Below are positions 33,380-41,635 of a DNA stretch of 45,109 nucleotides, piece by piece. Position numbers and translations under genes: made by a program. How positions within the stretch are numbered: position 1 is the stretch's first letter; every line of letters starts with the position of its first letter. The stretch spans positions 1 through 45,109 of the forward strand of contig JAUICG010000036.1 of the NCBI GenBank assembly GCA_030427485.1, written 5' to 3'. This stretch comes from Gammaproteobacteria bacterium (GTDB lineage: Bacteria; Pseudomonadota; Gammaproteobacteria; Pseudomonadales; Halieaceae). The notes under the pieces were generated by a model. That model was not told where the DNA came from and made no database searches. It saw only the letters and a program-made list of their open reading frames with translations.

Positions 33380-34816
33380 ATGGCGCCTCTACCTCCGGAC
33401 GTGAGCTACGTGGATTCGGTGACACCCGAATTCCAGGCCGATCGCGCGCTCGCTGCAAAATACAGTCGCCAGGGACCCCGGTATACGTCTTACCCCACCG
33501 CACCGCAATTTCGCGAGGATTTTCCAAAGGATCAGTACTACAGCTGGCTACGTGAGAGCGAAGACAGGAAATCCGCCCCGCTGTCCCTGTATGTACACAT
33601 CCCCTTCTGTAATGACATCTGCTATTACTGCGGGTGCAACAAGGTCGTCACTCGCGATCAACAGGCCACTCGCGACTACCTGCGTCACCTTGAGATGGAG
33701 GTGATTTCACAGGCCCGTTCGGTGGGCGGCAGCCGGCCGGTGACCCAAATGCACTGGGGCGGCGGGACACCGAACTTCCTGGACAGCGGCGAGATCACCG
33801 AACTCATGCATATGCTGGCCAGTCACTTTCATTTACTGGACCGTGGCTACAGGGAATACTCCATTGAAGTCGACCCACGCGTAACGAAACCGGATACCAT
33901 CGCGCTGCTGAAAGGCCTCGGCTTCAACCGCATCAGCCTCGGGATACAGGATTTCGACCGATTGGTGCAAAAGGCAATCAATCGCATTCAACCCTACCAG
34001 CAGGTCGCGCCGCTCGTCGAGTGCATCCGCCGTAACGACTTCCGATCACTCAGCTTTGACCTGATTTACGGTCTGCCTCACCAGGACCGGCACACGATGG
34101 ACGAAACCCTGCGCAGGGTGGTTGACCTGAAGCCCGATCGTATTGCCTGCTACAATTACGCGCATCTTCCCGAGCGCTTCAGCAGCCAGCGCGCGATCGA
34201 TCGCCTGAGCCTGCCGGACCCGGAAGAAAAATTGCTGCTGCAATACATGATCGGCCGGCGCCTGCAGGAAGCAGGCTACCGTCACATCGGCATGGATCAC
34301 TACGTGTTGCCCGGGGACGAACTGGCGATCGCCCAACAGGAGGGGCGCCTGCAGCGAAATTTCCAGGGATACTCCCTCAATATGGCCGAGGATCTACTGG
34401 GTCTGGGCGTTTCGGCAATCAGTCAACTGGGCGACTTCTACATTCAGAACGCGCGCGATCTCGACTGTTACTATGCGCTGATAGACCAGGGTAAATCCGC
34501 TGCTTTTCGCGGATGCAAGATCAGCCGCGAGGACAAGATGCGCCGCTATATCATCATGGGCCTGATCTGTGAACTCAGGCTGGATATCACCGAGTTCAAT
34601 CGTCGCTTTGGCATCGACTTCCACGCCAGATTTCACCGTGAAATTGGAACGATGCGCGCGATGGAAGCCGACGGCCTGCTGCACGCAACAGCCGAGGAAT
34701 TACAGGTCACCGAGCACGGCAGGCCCTTTCTGCGCAATATCTGCATGGTATTTGACGCCTACCTGGAGGCCCGTCCCGACGCTCCGCTCCTGAAGTCTTA
34801 CTCCCGTACAATTTAA
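33380..34816 (+). CDS. hemN: oxygen-independent coproporphyrinogen III oxidase
   Basis: Radical-SAM enzyme that decarboxylates coproporphyrinogen III to protoporphyrinogen IX without oxygen, for heme synthesis at low oxygen. 478 residues. The cluster motif C77-X3-C81-X2-C84-X-C86 (CNDICYYCGC) is the true HemN form, with the extra cysteine lacking in HemW. Other HemN marks are YTSYPTAPQF at the N-terminus, HWGGGTPNFL, and GLGVSAISQLGDFYIQN. ATG at 33380, 24 bp downstream of the predicted FNR-dependent start site. fnr is next, 71 bp after the stop. Confidence 0.96.
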   Translation: MAPLPPDVSYVDSVTPEFQADRALAAKYSRQGPRYTSYPTAPQFREDFPKDQYYSWLRESEDRKSAPLSLYVHIPFCNDICYYCGCNKVVTRDQQATRDYLRHLEMEVISQARSVGGSRPVTQMHWGGGTPNFLDSGEITELMHMLASHFHLLDRGYREYSIEVDPRVTKPDTIALLKGLGFNRISLGIQDFDRLVQKAINRIQPYQQVAPLVECIRRNDFRSLSFDLIYGLPHQDRHTMDETLRRVVDLKPDRIACYNYAHLPERFSSQRAIDRLSLPDPEEKLLLQYMIGRRLQEAGYRHIGMDHYVLPGDELAIAQQEGRLQRNFQGYSLNMAEDLLGLGVSAISQLGDFYIQNARDLDCYYALIDQGKSAAFRGCKISREDKMRRYIIMGLICELRLDITEFNRRFGIDFHARFHREIGTMRAMEADGLLHATAEELQVTEHGRPFLRNICMVFDAYLEARPDAPLLKSYSRTI

Positions 34817-34837
34817 CGCTTATGCCCCTTTTAGAGA

Positions 34838-34858
34838 TTGTTGAAAATCCACTATACT
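34838..34858 (+). promoter_or_regulatory. fnr promoter with an FNR-like site close to the -10
   Basis: TTGTTGAAAATCCA (34838-34851) matches the FNR dyad with one mismatch in each half. TATACT (34853-34858) begins 1 bp later and is a good -10. The site would lie around -20, where a bound FNR would block rather than assist polymerase, so negative autoregulation is plausible. No strong -35 is present. Confidence 0.4.
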
Positions 34859-34887
34859 TGACCCCACTCTTTGCGGGGAAAGCAACA

Positions 34888-35643
34888 ATGACGGCCAAGC
34901 TCTCATCATCCGCCCAGGAAGAATTCAAGCCCTGCTCGCATGACTACCGGGTAAATTGCAGCAATTGTCGCCTGAACAGTATTTGCCTGCCGTTGACACT
35001 GGAGAGCGATGACATCGATCAGTTGGACAAGATCATCCAGCGCAGCAAACCGCTGCAGAAAGGTCAGCACCTGTACCGCGAGGGCGACGACTTTCAATCA
35101 GTCTACGCAGTTCGCTCCGGCACCCTTAAAGCCTATAAGACAACCGACGATGGTCGCGAACAGGTTACTGGATTCTACTTTCCCGGCGAGATACTCGGTA
35201 TGGACGGTATCAGTAAAAATGCCCACGCCTCTTCCGCGAAAACTCTGGAAACTTCAGCCGTATGTGAAATCCCGTTCGCCTCGTTGTCGAAATTGAGTTC
35301 CCTGCTGCCAAACCTGCAGCACCATTTTTTTCAGCTCATGAGCCAGCGCATCACCGAAGATCAGATCCTGATCACGCTGCTGAGTAAGAACTCGGCGGAT
35401 GAGCGTGTTGCGGCACTGTTACTGAGTATTTCCAGTCGCAATGCTCGTCGCAAACTCAGCGGCACCCATTTTCGGCTGCCCATGTCCCGCGTCGACATAG
35501 GAAACTACCTCGGGCTGACGGTAGAGACGGTTAGCCGCGTATTCAGCCGAATGCAGAAAATGGACATGATTCGCGTCGACAACAAGGAGATCGAGATTCT
35601 CGACGTGGCGGGCGTTCGAACCATGGCCAATATTGCGGTCTGA
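34888..35643 (+). CDS. fnr: FNR/Anr family oxygen-sensing transcriptional regulator
   Basis: Crp/Fnr regulator with an oxygen-labile [4Fe-4S] cluster. From the ATG at 34888 (GGGGAAAG site upstream) it is 251 residues. The four cluster cysteines are C24, C27, C33 (NCSNCRLNSIC) and C126 (VCEIPF), matching E. coli FNR C20, C23, C29 and C122. The recognition helix has the E-X2-SR pattern (LTVETVSRVFSRM), which reads TTGAT sites. An in-frame upstream ATG at 34822 lies inside the promoter and is rejected. Likely targets in the window are hemN and the ccoN cluster. Confidence 0.95.
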   Translation: MTAKLSSSAQEEFKPCSHDYRVNCSNCRLNSICLPLTLESDDIDQLDKIIQRSKPLQKGQHLYREGDDFQSVYAVRSGTLKAYKTTDDGREQVTGFYFPGEILGMDGISKNAHASSAKTLETSAVCEIPFASLSKLSSLLPNLQHHFFQLMSQRITEDQILITLLSKNSADERVAALLLSISSRNARRKLSGTHFRLPMSRVDIGNYLGLTVETVSRVFSRMQKMDMIRVDNKEIEILDVAGVRTMANIAV

Positions 35644-35761
35644 ATACGGCTGCAAGCATCGACAAACAGAAAACCGTGGCCAATCCGACACCTGTTACAT
35701 TCGCAGCCGACGTACCGCATTGTTATCGGCACATCACCATAATACGGGAGAACTGTACCTA

Positions 35762-36364
35762 ATGATTCAGCATACCTTTGGCTTACTGGTCAGGCCCAGC
35801 GCACAGTGGCGAACCGTTGCTGCGATGGAAGAAAGTACGCTGCGAACCCTGCTGCTCTACCCGTGCATATTGGCCATCTTTCCCGCAGTGGCCTGGTACT
35901 ACGGCACCACGGAGATCGGCTGGACCGTCGGCGAGCACGGGGAAACCATACGTCTGACCAACGAAAGCGCCCGCCAGATCTGCATCCTTTTCTACATGAC
36001 CATGCTCGCCTGCGTCGCCGTTATCGGCTACTTCGTCCACTGGATGGCGGCTACCTACGGCACGGAGTCCAGCACCACCCGGGGTATCGTTATCATCGGA
36101 CTCACCGCCACCCCGCTGTTTCTCGCCGGGCTGGTGGGTTTTTACCCCATCCTCTGGCTGGACATGCTGATCGGCGTAGTCGCTGTGTGCTGGTCGGTCT
36201 ACCTGATGTACCTGGGAATTCCGATCGTGATGAATATTCCGGAAGAACGCGGCTTCCTGTTCTCCAGTGCGGTATTGGCTATCGCGATGGTCATCCTGAT
36301 CTGCCTGATGGTCGGGTCCGTCATACTCTGGGACTTTGGCGCCGCACCCGCATTTACCGACTAG
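35762..36364 (+). CDS. Yip1-family (DUF1282-like) membrane protein
   Basis: A 200-residue integral membrane protein from the ATG at 35762, preceded by ACGGGAG. Five hydrophobic segments are visible (about 27-45, 72-92, 105-125, 128-150, 165-190). The opening FGLLVRPSAQWRTVAAMEES is characteristic of the Yip1/DUF1282 group, whose function in bacteria is unknown. It sits between fnr and ccoN, where such a gene is not standard, and 58 bp before ccoN on the same strand, so it is probably cotranscribed with the oxidase. Confidence 0.82.
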   Translation: MIQHTFGLLVRPSAQWRTVAAMEESTLRTLLLYPCILAIFPAVAWYYGTTEIGWTVGEHGETIRLTNESARQICILFYMTMLACVAVIGYFVHWMAATYGTESSTTRGIVIIGLTATPLFLAGLVGFYPILWLDMLIGVVAVCWSVYLMYLGIPIVMNIPEERGFLFSSAVLAIAMVILICLMVGSVILWDFGAAPAFTD

Positions 36365-36422
36365 ACCGCCGTAACGGAAACAACAGCCGCAACCCTGCCT
36401 ATTGAATAACTGGAATAGAACC

Positions 36423-37862
36423 ATGAGTGAGCTCAACACTGCACTGGAACACCCCACCTATAACTACAAGGTGGTACGCCAGTTCGCCGTAATGACGGTG
36501 GTCTGGGGTATCGTCGGTATGCTGGTGGGTGTACTGATTGCGGCCCAACTGGCGTGGCCGGCCCTGAACTTCGACCTGCCCTGGCTGCACTTCGGACGCC
36601 TGCGTCCACTGCATACGAATGCGGTCATATTTGCGTTCGGCGGTTCTGCCCTGTTCGCAACGTCTTATTACATTGTGCAGCGTACCTGCCAGACCCGCCT
36701 GCTATGGGACAAACTTGCCGCCTTTACGTTCTGGGGGTGGCAGCTGGTGATCGTGTCCGCCGCCGTCACCCTGCCGCTGGGCATCACCACCAGCAAGGAA
36801 TATGCGGAGCTGGAATGGCCCATAGACATTCTTATCACCGTGGTCTGGGTGGCCTATGCCGTTGTCTTCTTCGGCACGATAATGAAACGCAAGACCACGC
36901 ATATTTACGTGGCGAACTGGTTCCTCGGCGCATATATCATCGCCGTGGCGGTACTGCACATTATCAACAGCATGGAAATTCCTGTCGCACTGACCAAGTC
37001 CTACTCTGTCTACGCGGGCACTGTGGATGCGATGGTGCAGTGGTGGTACGGGCACAACGCCGTCGGATTTTTTCTGACAGCCGGGTTTCTCGGGATGATG
37101 TACTACTTCGTGCCCAAGCAGGCCGAGCGCCCGGTGTATTCCTATCGCCTGAGTATCGTACACTTCTGGGCGCTGGTTGCGGTCTATATCTGGGCAGGCC
37201 CTCACCACCTGCACTACACCGCATTGCCCAACTGGGCGCAAAGCCTCGGTATGGTGATGTCAATCATCCTGCTGGCGCCCTCGTGGGGCGGAATGATCAA
37301 CGGCATGATGACGCTCTCCGGCGCCTGGGACAAGTTGCGATCGGACCCGATTTTGCGCTTCCTGGTGGTCAGCCTGTCTTTCTATGGCATGTCGACGTTC
37401 GAGGGCCCGATGATGTCGATTCGCACGGTTAACGCATTGTCGCATTACACAGACTGGACTATAGGACATGTGCATTCCGGCGCACTGGGTTGGGTGGCGA
37501 TGATCTCCATCGGCGCCATCTACCACCTGATTCCGATCCTGTTCGCAAAGCCGCGGATGTACAGCGTCGGATTGATTAATGTGCATTTCTGGATGGCCAC
37601 CATCGGTACCGTGCTCTACATCGTATCGATGTGGGTGAACGGCATACTGCAGGGTCTCATGTGGCGAGCGTATAACCAGGACGGCACCCTGACCTACAGT
37701 TTCGTGGAATCAGTCGCTGCCAGCTATCCCGGTTATGTAGTGCGCTTCCTCGGTGGCGCCATTTTCTTCAGCGGCATGCTGGTGATGGCCTACAACGTCT
37801 ATATGACAAGTCGACGGGACGTCGAGTCCCAGGCTGTGCCCGCCACGGCCGGCGCGGTGTAA
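36423..37862 (+). CDS. ccoN: cbb3-type cytochrome c oxidase subunit I
   Basis: Catalytic heme-copper subunit that reduces O2 at high affinity. 479 residues from the ATG at 36423, with about 12 membrane segments. The metal-site histidines are visible in RPLHTNAVIFAFGG (low-spin heme), WYGHNAVGFFLTAGF (CuB, with the tyrosine/histidine pattern of cbb3), PHHLHYTALPNW and TIGHVHSGALGW. First gene of ccoNOQP. The next gene, ccoO, is 10 bp on. Confidence 0.97.
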   Translation: MSELNTALEHPTYNYKVVRQFAVMTVVWGIVGMLVGVLIAAQLAWPALNFDLPWLHFGRLRPLHTNAVIFAFGGSALFATSYYIVQRTCQTRLLWDKLAAFTFWGWQLVIVSAAVTLPLGITTSKEYAELEWPIDILITVVWVAYAVVFFGTIMKRKTTHIYVANWFLGAYIIAVAVLHIINSMEIPVALTKSYSVYAGTVDAMVQWWYGHNAVGFFLTAGFLGMMYYFVPKQAERPVYSYRLSIVHFWALVAVYIWAGPHHLHYTALPNWAQSLGMVMSIILLAPSWGGMINGMMTLSGAWDKLRSDPILRFLVVSLSFYGMSTFEGPMMSIRTVNALSHYTDWTIGHVHSGALGWVAMISIGAIYHLIPILFAKPRMYSVGLINVHFWMATIGTVLYIVSMWVNGILQGLMWRAYNQDGTLTYSFVESVAASYPGYVVRFLGGAIFFSGMLVMAYNVYMTSRRDVESQAVPATAGAV

Positions 37863-37872
37863 GGAGCAGATC

Positions 37873-38481
37873 ATGAAGCACGAAGCAATTGAAAAAAATG
37901 TCGGCCTGATGATCGTCCTGACGCTGGTCGCGCTGAGCTTTGGCACGCTGGTGGAACTGGTGCCGCTGATGTTCGCCAGGGAAACCCACGAACCCGTTGC
38001 TGGCTTGAAACCGCTGCCTGCACTGGAACTGGAGGGGCGCGATATCTATATTCGCGAGGGTTGCAACAACTGCCACTCGCAGATGATTCGGCCGCTTCGC
38101 GCCGAAACCGAGCGCTACGGGCATTACTCCGTGGCCGGTGAGTTCGTTTACGACCACCCTTTCCTGTGGGGTTCAAAACGCACCGGACCCGATCTGGCTC
38201 GCGTCGGAGGACGCTACAGCGACGACTGGCATCGCGCCCATATGTACAACCCGCGGGATGTGGTACCCGAATCCAATATGCCCGCCTTTAAGTGGTTGTT
38301 CGAGAATGAGATCAACCCCGAACTTACTCCCAGGAAAATGGCCGCTCTTAGCAAGGTGGGCGTTCCCTACACCGAGGAGGACATCGCCGGGGCCTCTGCC
38401 GCAGTCGCGGGCAAGACCGAAATTGACGCGCTGGTCGCGTACCTGCAGCAGTTGGGCACCTTGCTCCAATCGCGGCGCTAG
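37873..38481 (+). CDS. ccoO: cbb3-type cytochrome c oxidase subunit II (mono-heme)
   Basis: Membrane-anchored monoheme cytochrome c of 202 residues. An N-terminal membrane helix (about 11-34) is followed by the heme motif CNNCH starting at residue 64 and later NMPAFKWLF, whose methionine is the probable axial ligand. It passes electrons from CcoP or soluble cytochrome c to CcoN. AAGGAG ribosome site; starts 10 bp after ccoN. Confidence 0.96.
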   Translation: MKHEAIEKNVGLMIVLTLVALSFGTLVELVPLMFARETHEPVAGLKPLPALELEGRDIYIREGCNNCHSQMIRPLRAETERYGHYSVAGEFVYDHPFLWGSKRTGPDLARVGGRYSDDWHRAHMYNPRDVVPESNMPAFKWLFENEINPELTPRKMAALSKVGVPYTEEDIAGASAAVAGKTEIDALVAYLQQLGTLLQSRR

Positions 38482-38498
38482 GGCACTGGCAGCCGGGT

Positions 38499-38678
38499 AT
38501 GGATATCAACGACCTGAGAGGATTGAGCACGGCATTCCTGATGTTTGCCTTCATCGGTCTGTGTTTTTGGGCCTACAGCAAAAAACGTAAAAAGTCCTTT
38601 GATGACGCGGCTAACCTGCCATTCGCGGATGAGGAGTTAAATCAGCGCACGCTGCAAGAGGAAGAAAAGAATGACTAG
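38499..38678 (+). CDS. ccoQ: cbb3-type oxidase small subunit CcoQ
   Basis: A 59-residue protein (ATG 38499, TAG 38676-38678). One membrane helix (LSTAFLMFAFIGLCFWAY, about 9-26) is followed by a basic KKRKKS and an acidic tail with the typical DDAANLPFAD. CcoQ stabilises the oxidase, especially under oxygen. It overlaps the first 8 bases of ccoP. The position between ccoO and ccoP is decisive. Confidence 0.92.
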   Translation: MDINDLRGLSTAFLMFAFIGLCFWAYSKKRKKSFDDAANLPFADEELNQRTLQEEEKND

Positions 38679-39549
38679 TTTCTGGAGCCTTTGGATCATT
38701 GTGCTCACCACGATTACCATTGTCGGCCTCACCTGGATCCTGTTCGGCAATCGGAAAAAGGAGCAACGAAAAACCGAGCGCACAACGGGGCACGTGGCCG
38801 ACGGGATTGAAGAGTACGACAACCCCCTGCCCGCCTGGTGGTTCTATATGTTCGTACTGACCATTGTCTGGGGAATCGGCTACCTGATTATCTACCCGGG
38901 CATGGGCAACTATCCCGGCCTGATCGGCTGGACGCAGTTGGGCCAGTACGACAAGGAGGTGGCGGCCGCGGAAACAAAATACCGCGCAATGCGTGACCGC
39001 TACCTGGCGCTGCCGATCGAGGAGATCGCCTCTGATCCCTCCGTGCGCAAAATGGGCATGCGGATGTTTTCCAACAACTGCGCGCAATGCCACGGCGGCG
39101 ATGCACGCGGCAGTTACGGCTTCCCCAATCTTGCGGACGATGACTGGCTGTACGGCGGCAACCCGGCAGATATCAAGGCCAGCATCACTGCGGGCCGGCA
39201 GAGCGCCATGCCTGCCTGGGGAAGCGTTATAGGCGAACAGGGCGTTGCCGACGTGACAGCCTACATTTTGTCGATCAACGGGCGCGATACAGCAGCGGAG
39301 CGGGTGAACGCGGGCCAACAGGTATTCCAGACTTATTGCGTAGCCTGTCACGGCGCGGACGCCGGGGGCAATCCAGCCCTGGGCGCACCCAACCTGAAAA
39401 ATGGCATCTGGCTGTACGGCGGCAGTGCGGAGCAAATCAGCCATAGCATACGCGCCGGGCGCAACGGTGTGATGCCCGCCCATGCAGACTCCCTCAGTGA
39501 AGACAAGATCCACATCCTCGCCGCCTATGTATACGGCCTGAGCCAGTAA
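38671..39549 (+). CDS. ccoP: cbb3-type cytochrome c oxidase subunit III (di-heme)
   Basis: Membrane-anchored diheme cytochrome c of 292 residues. Membrane segments lie at about 4-24 and 57-75, joined by a short loop containing DGIEEYDNPLPAWW, a CcoP signature. The heme motifs are CAQCH (about 137) and CVACH (about 223). It receives electrons from soluble c-type cytochromes. It overlaps ccoQ by 8 bp and ends the ccoNOQP block, with a terminator-like hairpin 34 bp downstream. Confidence 0.96.
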   Translation: MTSFWSLWIIVLTTITIVGLTWILFGNRKKEQRKTERTTGHVADGIEEYDNPLPAWWFYMFVLTIVWGIGYLIIYPGMGNYPGLIGWTQLGQYDKEVAAAETKYRAMRDRYLALPIEEIASDPSVRKMGMRMFSNNCAQCHGGDARGSYGFPNLADDDWLYGGNPADIKASITAGRQSAMPAWGSVIGEQGVADVTAYILSINGRDTAAERVNAGQQVFQTYCVACHGADAGGNPALGAPNLKNGIWLYGGSAEQISHSIRAGRNGVMPAHADSLSEDKIHILAAYVYGLSQ

Positions 39550-39582
39550 GCGGCATGCGGAAGGTTTTTACGTGAGCCCGAG

Positions 39583-39602
39583 GTCTGCAACCAGACGTTT
39601 TT
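39583..39602 (+). terminator. candidate rho-independent terminator after ccoNOQP
   Basis: GTCTG-caac-CAGAC followed by GTTTTT gives a 5-bp stem, 4-nt loop and a T-run, 34 bp past the ccoP stop. A second small hairpin (ACCCA-agaa-TGGGT then TTT) follows at 39651-39667. Together they suggest ccoNOQP and ccoGHIS are at least partly separate transcripts. No promoter for ccoG was recognised in the remaining gap. Confidence 0.5.
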
Positions 39603-39731
39603 GCTGCTCTATCCCACCGGGACCATGCGCGGTGGAAAGCCGGCTTCACCACCCAAGAATGGGTTTTCTGCGGGTCCCGGCAGAGACCGGTTACAGCGCC
39701 GGTACAAGTGGCATTCACACATGCGCCGATC

Positions 39732-41141
39732 ATGACTGAACCCGACCGCATTGACCTACAGGAGATAGCCCCGGCGGAAGTGGGCGAACTCGACCTGTAT
39801 CAGCACCGCGAAAAGATCTACACGCGAAAAATTGAGGGCTTTTTCCAGCGCGTTCGCCTGTTTTCGGGCTGGCCTTTGCTCGTGGGCTATTTACTGTTGC
39901 CCTGGATGTCATGGGACGGGCGCCAGGCAGTACTGTTCGACCTGCCCGCACGCAAGTTTGACATCCTGGGACTGACTTTCTGGCCCCAGGACTTCCCGAT
40001 GCTGGCGTTTCTGCTGATTATCGCCGCCTTTGCGCTCTTTGCAGTCACAACATTTGCCGGTCGCATATGGTGCGGCTACACCTGCCCGCAAACGGTCTGG
40101 ACCAGTATCTTCATGTGGCTGGAACAAAAAACGGAAGGCAGCCGCAACCAGCGCGTCAAACTGGACCAGGCCCCATGGTCGCTGGAGAAACTGGCGAAGA
40201 AATCCGCCAAGCACATTTCCTGGCTGTTTGTCGCCTTCGTAACCGGGTTTACCTTTGTCGGTTACTTTTCCCCGATCAGGGATTTGCTTGGCGCCATCGC
40301 GAGTCTGGACCTGGACGGATGGCCGCCGTACTGGATCGTATTCTTTACCCTGGCTACCTACATCAATGCCGGCTGGATGCGCGAACAGGTGTGCAAGTAT
40401 ATGTGTCCCTATGCTCGCTTCCAGTCGGTTATGTTTGATCACGACACGCTGATCGTCTCCTACGATAGCGCAAGGGGCGAACCACGTGGCTCGCGCAAAC
40501 GCGATGCAAGCCGTGGGGAACTCAGCCTCGGCGACTGCATAAACTGCGAGTTGTGCGTCCAGGTCTGTCCAACGGGAATCGATATTCGCGATGGCCTGCA
40601 ATACGAGTGCATCGGATGCGCACTCTGCGTGGATGCCTGCAATTCCGTGATGGACAAGATGAATTATCCCCGGGGACTCATTCGCTACACCAGCGAACGG
40701 GCGCTGCAGGGCGGGAAAACGCACTGGCTGCGTCCTCGCGTCATCGGTTATGCTGTGGTGCTCGCCGTGATGGTGGGCGTATTTTCGTATACCATGCTAA
40801 GTCGCACGCCACTGGAACTGACGGCGATCCGTGATCGCAACCAGTTGTTTGTCACCACGGATACCGGCGCAATCGACAATATCTACACGCTGCAACTGGT
40901 GAATATGGATAGGGCGATGCACGAGTTTGAAATAGCCATTTCGGGGATGGCAGGCGCGACCCTCATCGGCGACACGCTGCACACGCTCGATGGCGGGGAA
41001 GTTCGCGCGATCAGTATACGGGTGCGCGCGGAGCCGGCGACGCTGACAACGCCCAGTACTGAAATCACCTTTGAAGTCACGGCTACCGATACGCCAGATC
41101 TGCATACCAGCACCGAGTCGCGTTTCGTGAAACCGTTATGA
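39732..41141 (+). CDS. ccoG: cbb3 oxidase accessory ferredoxin-like protein CcoG/RdxA
   Basis: Membrane protein with polyferredoxin sites, thought to reduce Cu(II) to Cu(I) for oxidase assembly. 469 residues from the ATG at 39732. The membrane region includes FAGRIWCGYTCPQTVWTSIFMW and QVCKYMCPYARFQ segments, recognisable in parts. Two [4Fe-4S] motifs follow: CINCELCVQVCPTGID and CIGCALCVDACNSVM. A C-terminal membrane helix (about 335-355) precedes a periplasmic immunoglobulin-like domain. The ccoG stop overlaps the ccoH start by 4 bp (ATGA). Confidence 0.95.
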   Translation: MTEPDRIDLQEIAPAEVGELDLYQHREKIYTRKIEGFFQRVRLFSGWPLLVGYLLLPWMSWDGRQAVLFDLPARKFDILGLTFWPQDFPMLAFLLIIAAFALFAVTTFAGRIWCGYTCPQTVWTSIFMWLEQKTEGSRNQRVKLDQAPWSLEKLAKKSAKHISWLFVAFVTGFTFVGYFSPIRDLLGAIASLDLDGWPPYWIVFFTLATYINAGWMREQVCKYMCPYARFQSVMFDHDTLIVSYDSARGEPRGSRKRDASRGELSLGDCINCELCVQVCPTGIDIRDGLQYECIGCALCVDACNSVMDKMNYPRGLIRYTSERALQGGKTHWLRPRVIGYAVVLAVMVGVFSYTMLSRTPLELTAIRDRNQLFVTTDTGAIDNIYTLQLVNMDRAMHEFEIAISGMAGATLIGDTLHTLDGGEVRAISIRVRAEPATLTTPSTEITFEVTATDTPDLHTSTESRFVKPL

Positions 41142-41635
41142 ACACGCCCCTTCCCGGCCGGGACATCAAGCCCTGGTATCGCCACTTCTGGCCCTGGTTC
41201 CTGATGGCGCTCCCGGCGGCAGTCGTGGTGGCGGGCATTGCGACCGCCTATATCGCGCATGAGCATGCTGATGATCTGGTGGTGGACGAGTACTACAAGG
41301 ACGGCCTGGCGATCAATCAGCAACTGGCAAAGAAACAGCGTGCTTCCGAGTTGGGCCTGTCAGTACGCCTGCGCTTCAGCGGCGATACTGTCACCGCGGA
41401 ACTGTCCGGGCCTGTCGACGACTCCTCCCTGCGCCTGCTGCTCTCCCATCCCCTGGAAGCTGATCGCGACTTCGCCGTGCCACTGGTGCAGGTCGCACCC
41501 GGATCGTACCGCGGATCGCTGAATCGCGAAGTCACCCTGCACTGGCACTGGACACTCCAGGGACTGCAGCGCGACGACTGGCGCCTGGATGGAGAAGTGC
41601 AGGCCGCCGATATCGACAATGCCTTCCCAGGCTGA
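41138..41635 (+). CDS. ccoH: cbb3 oxidase assembly protein FixH/CcoH
   Basis: A 165-residue protein with one N-terminal membrane helix (about 16-38) and a periplasmic domain beginning with the family's VVDEYYKDGLAIN motif. FixH/CcoH is needed for stable assembly of cbb3 oxidase. It starts in the ccoG stop (ATGA) and overlaps the start of ccoI by 17 bp. Confidence 0.93.
   Translation: MNTPLPGRDIKPWYRHFWPWFLMALPAAVVVAGIATAYIAHEHADDLVVDEYYKDGLAINQQLAKKQRASELGLSVRLRFSGDTVTAELSGPVDDSSLRLLLSHPLEADRDFAVPLVQVAPGSYRGSLNREVTLHWHWTLQGLQRDDWRLDGEVQAADIDNAFPG

Noticed and set aside
35644..35761. FNR box before the Yip1 gene / ccoN
   Set aside because: TTGTT and ATCA half-sites are present near 35720 but with the wrong spacing, so no site is called.
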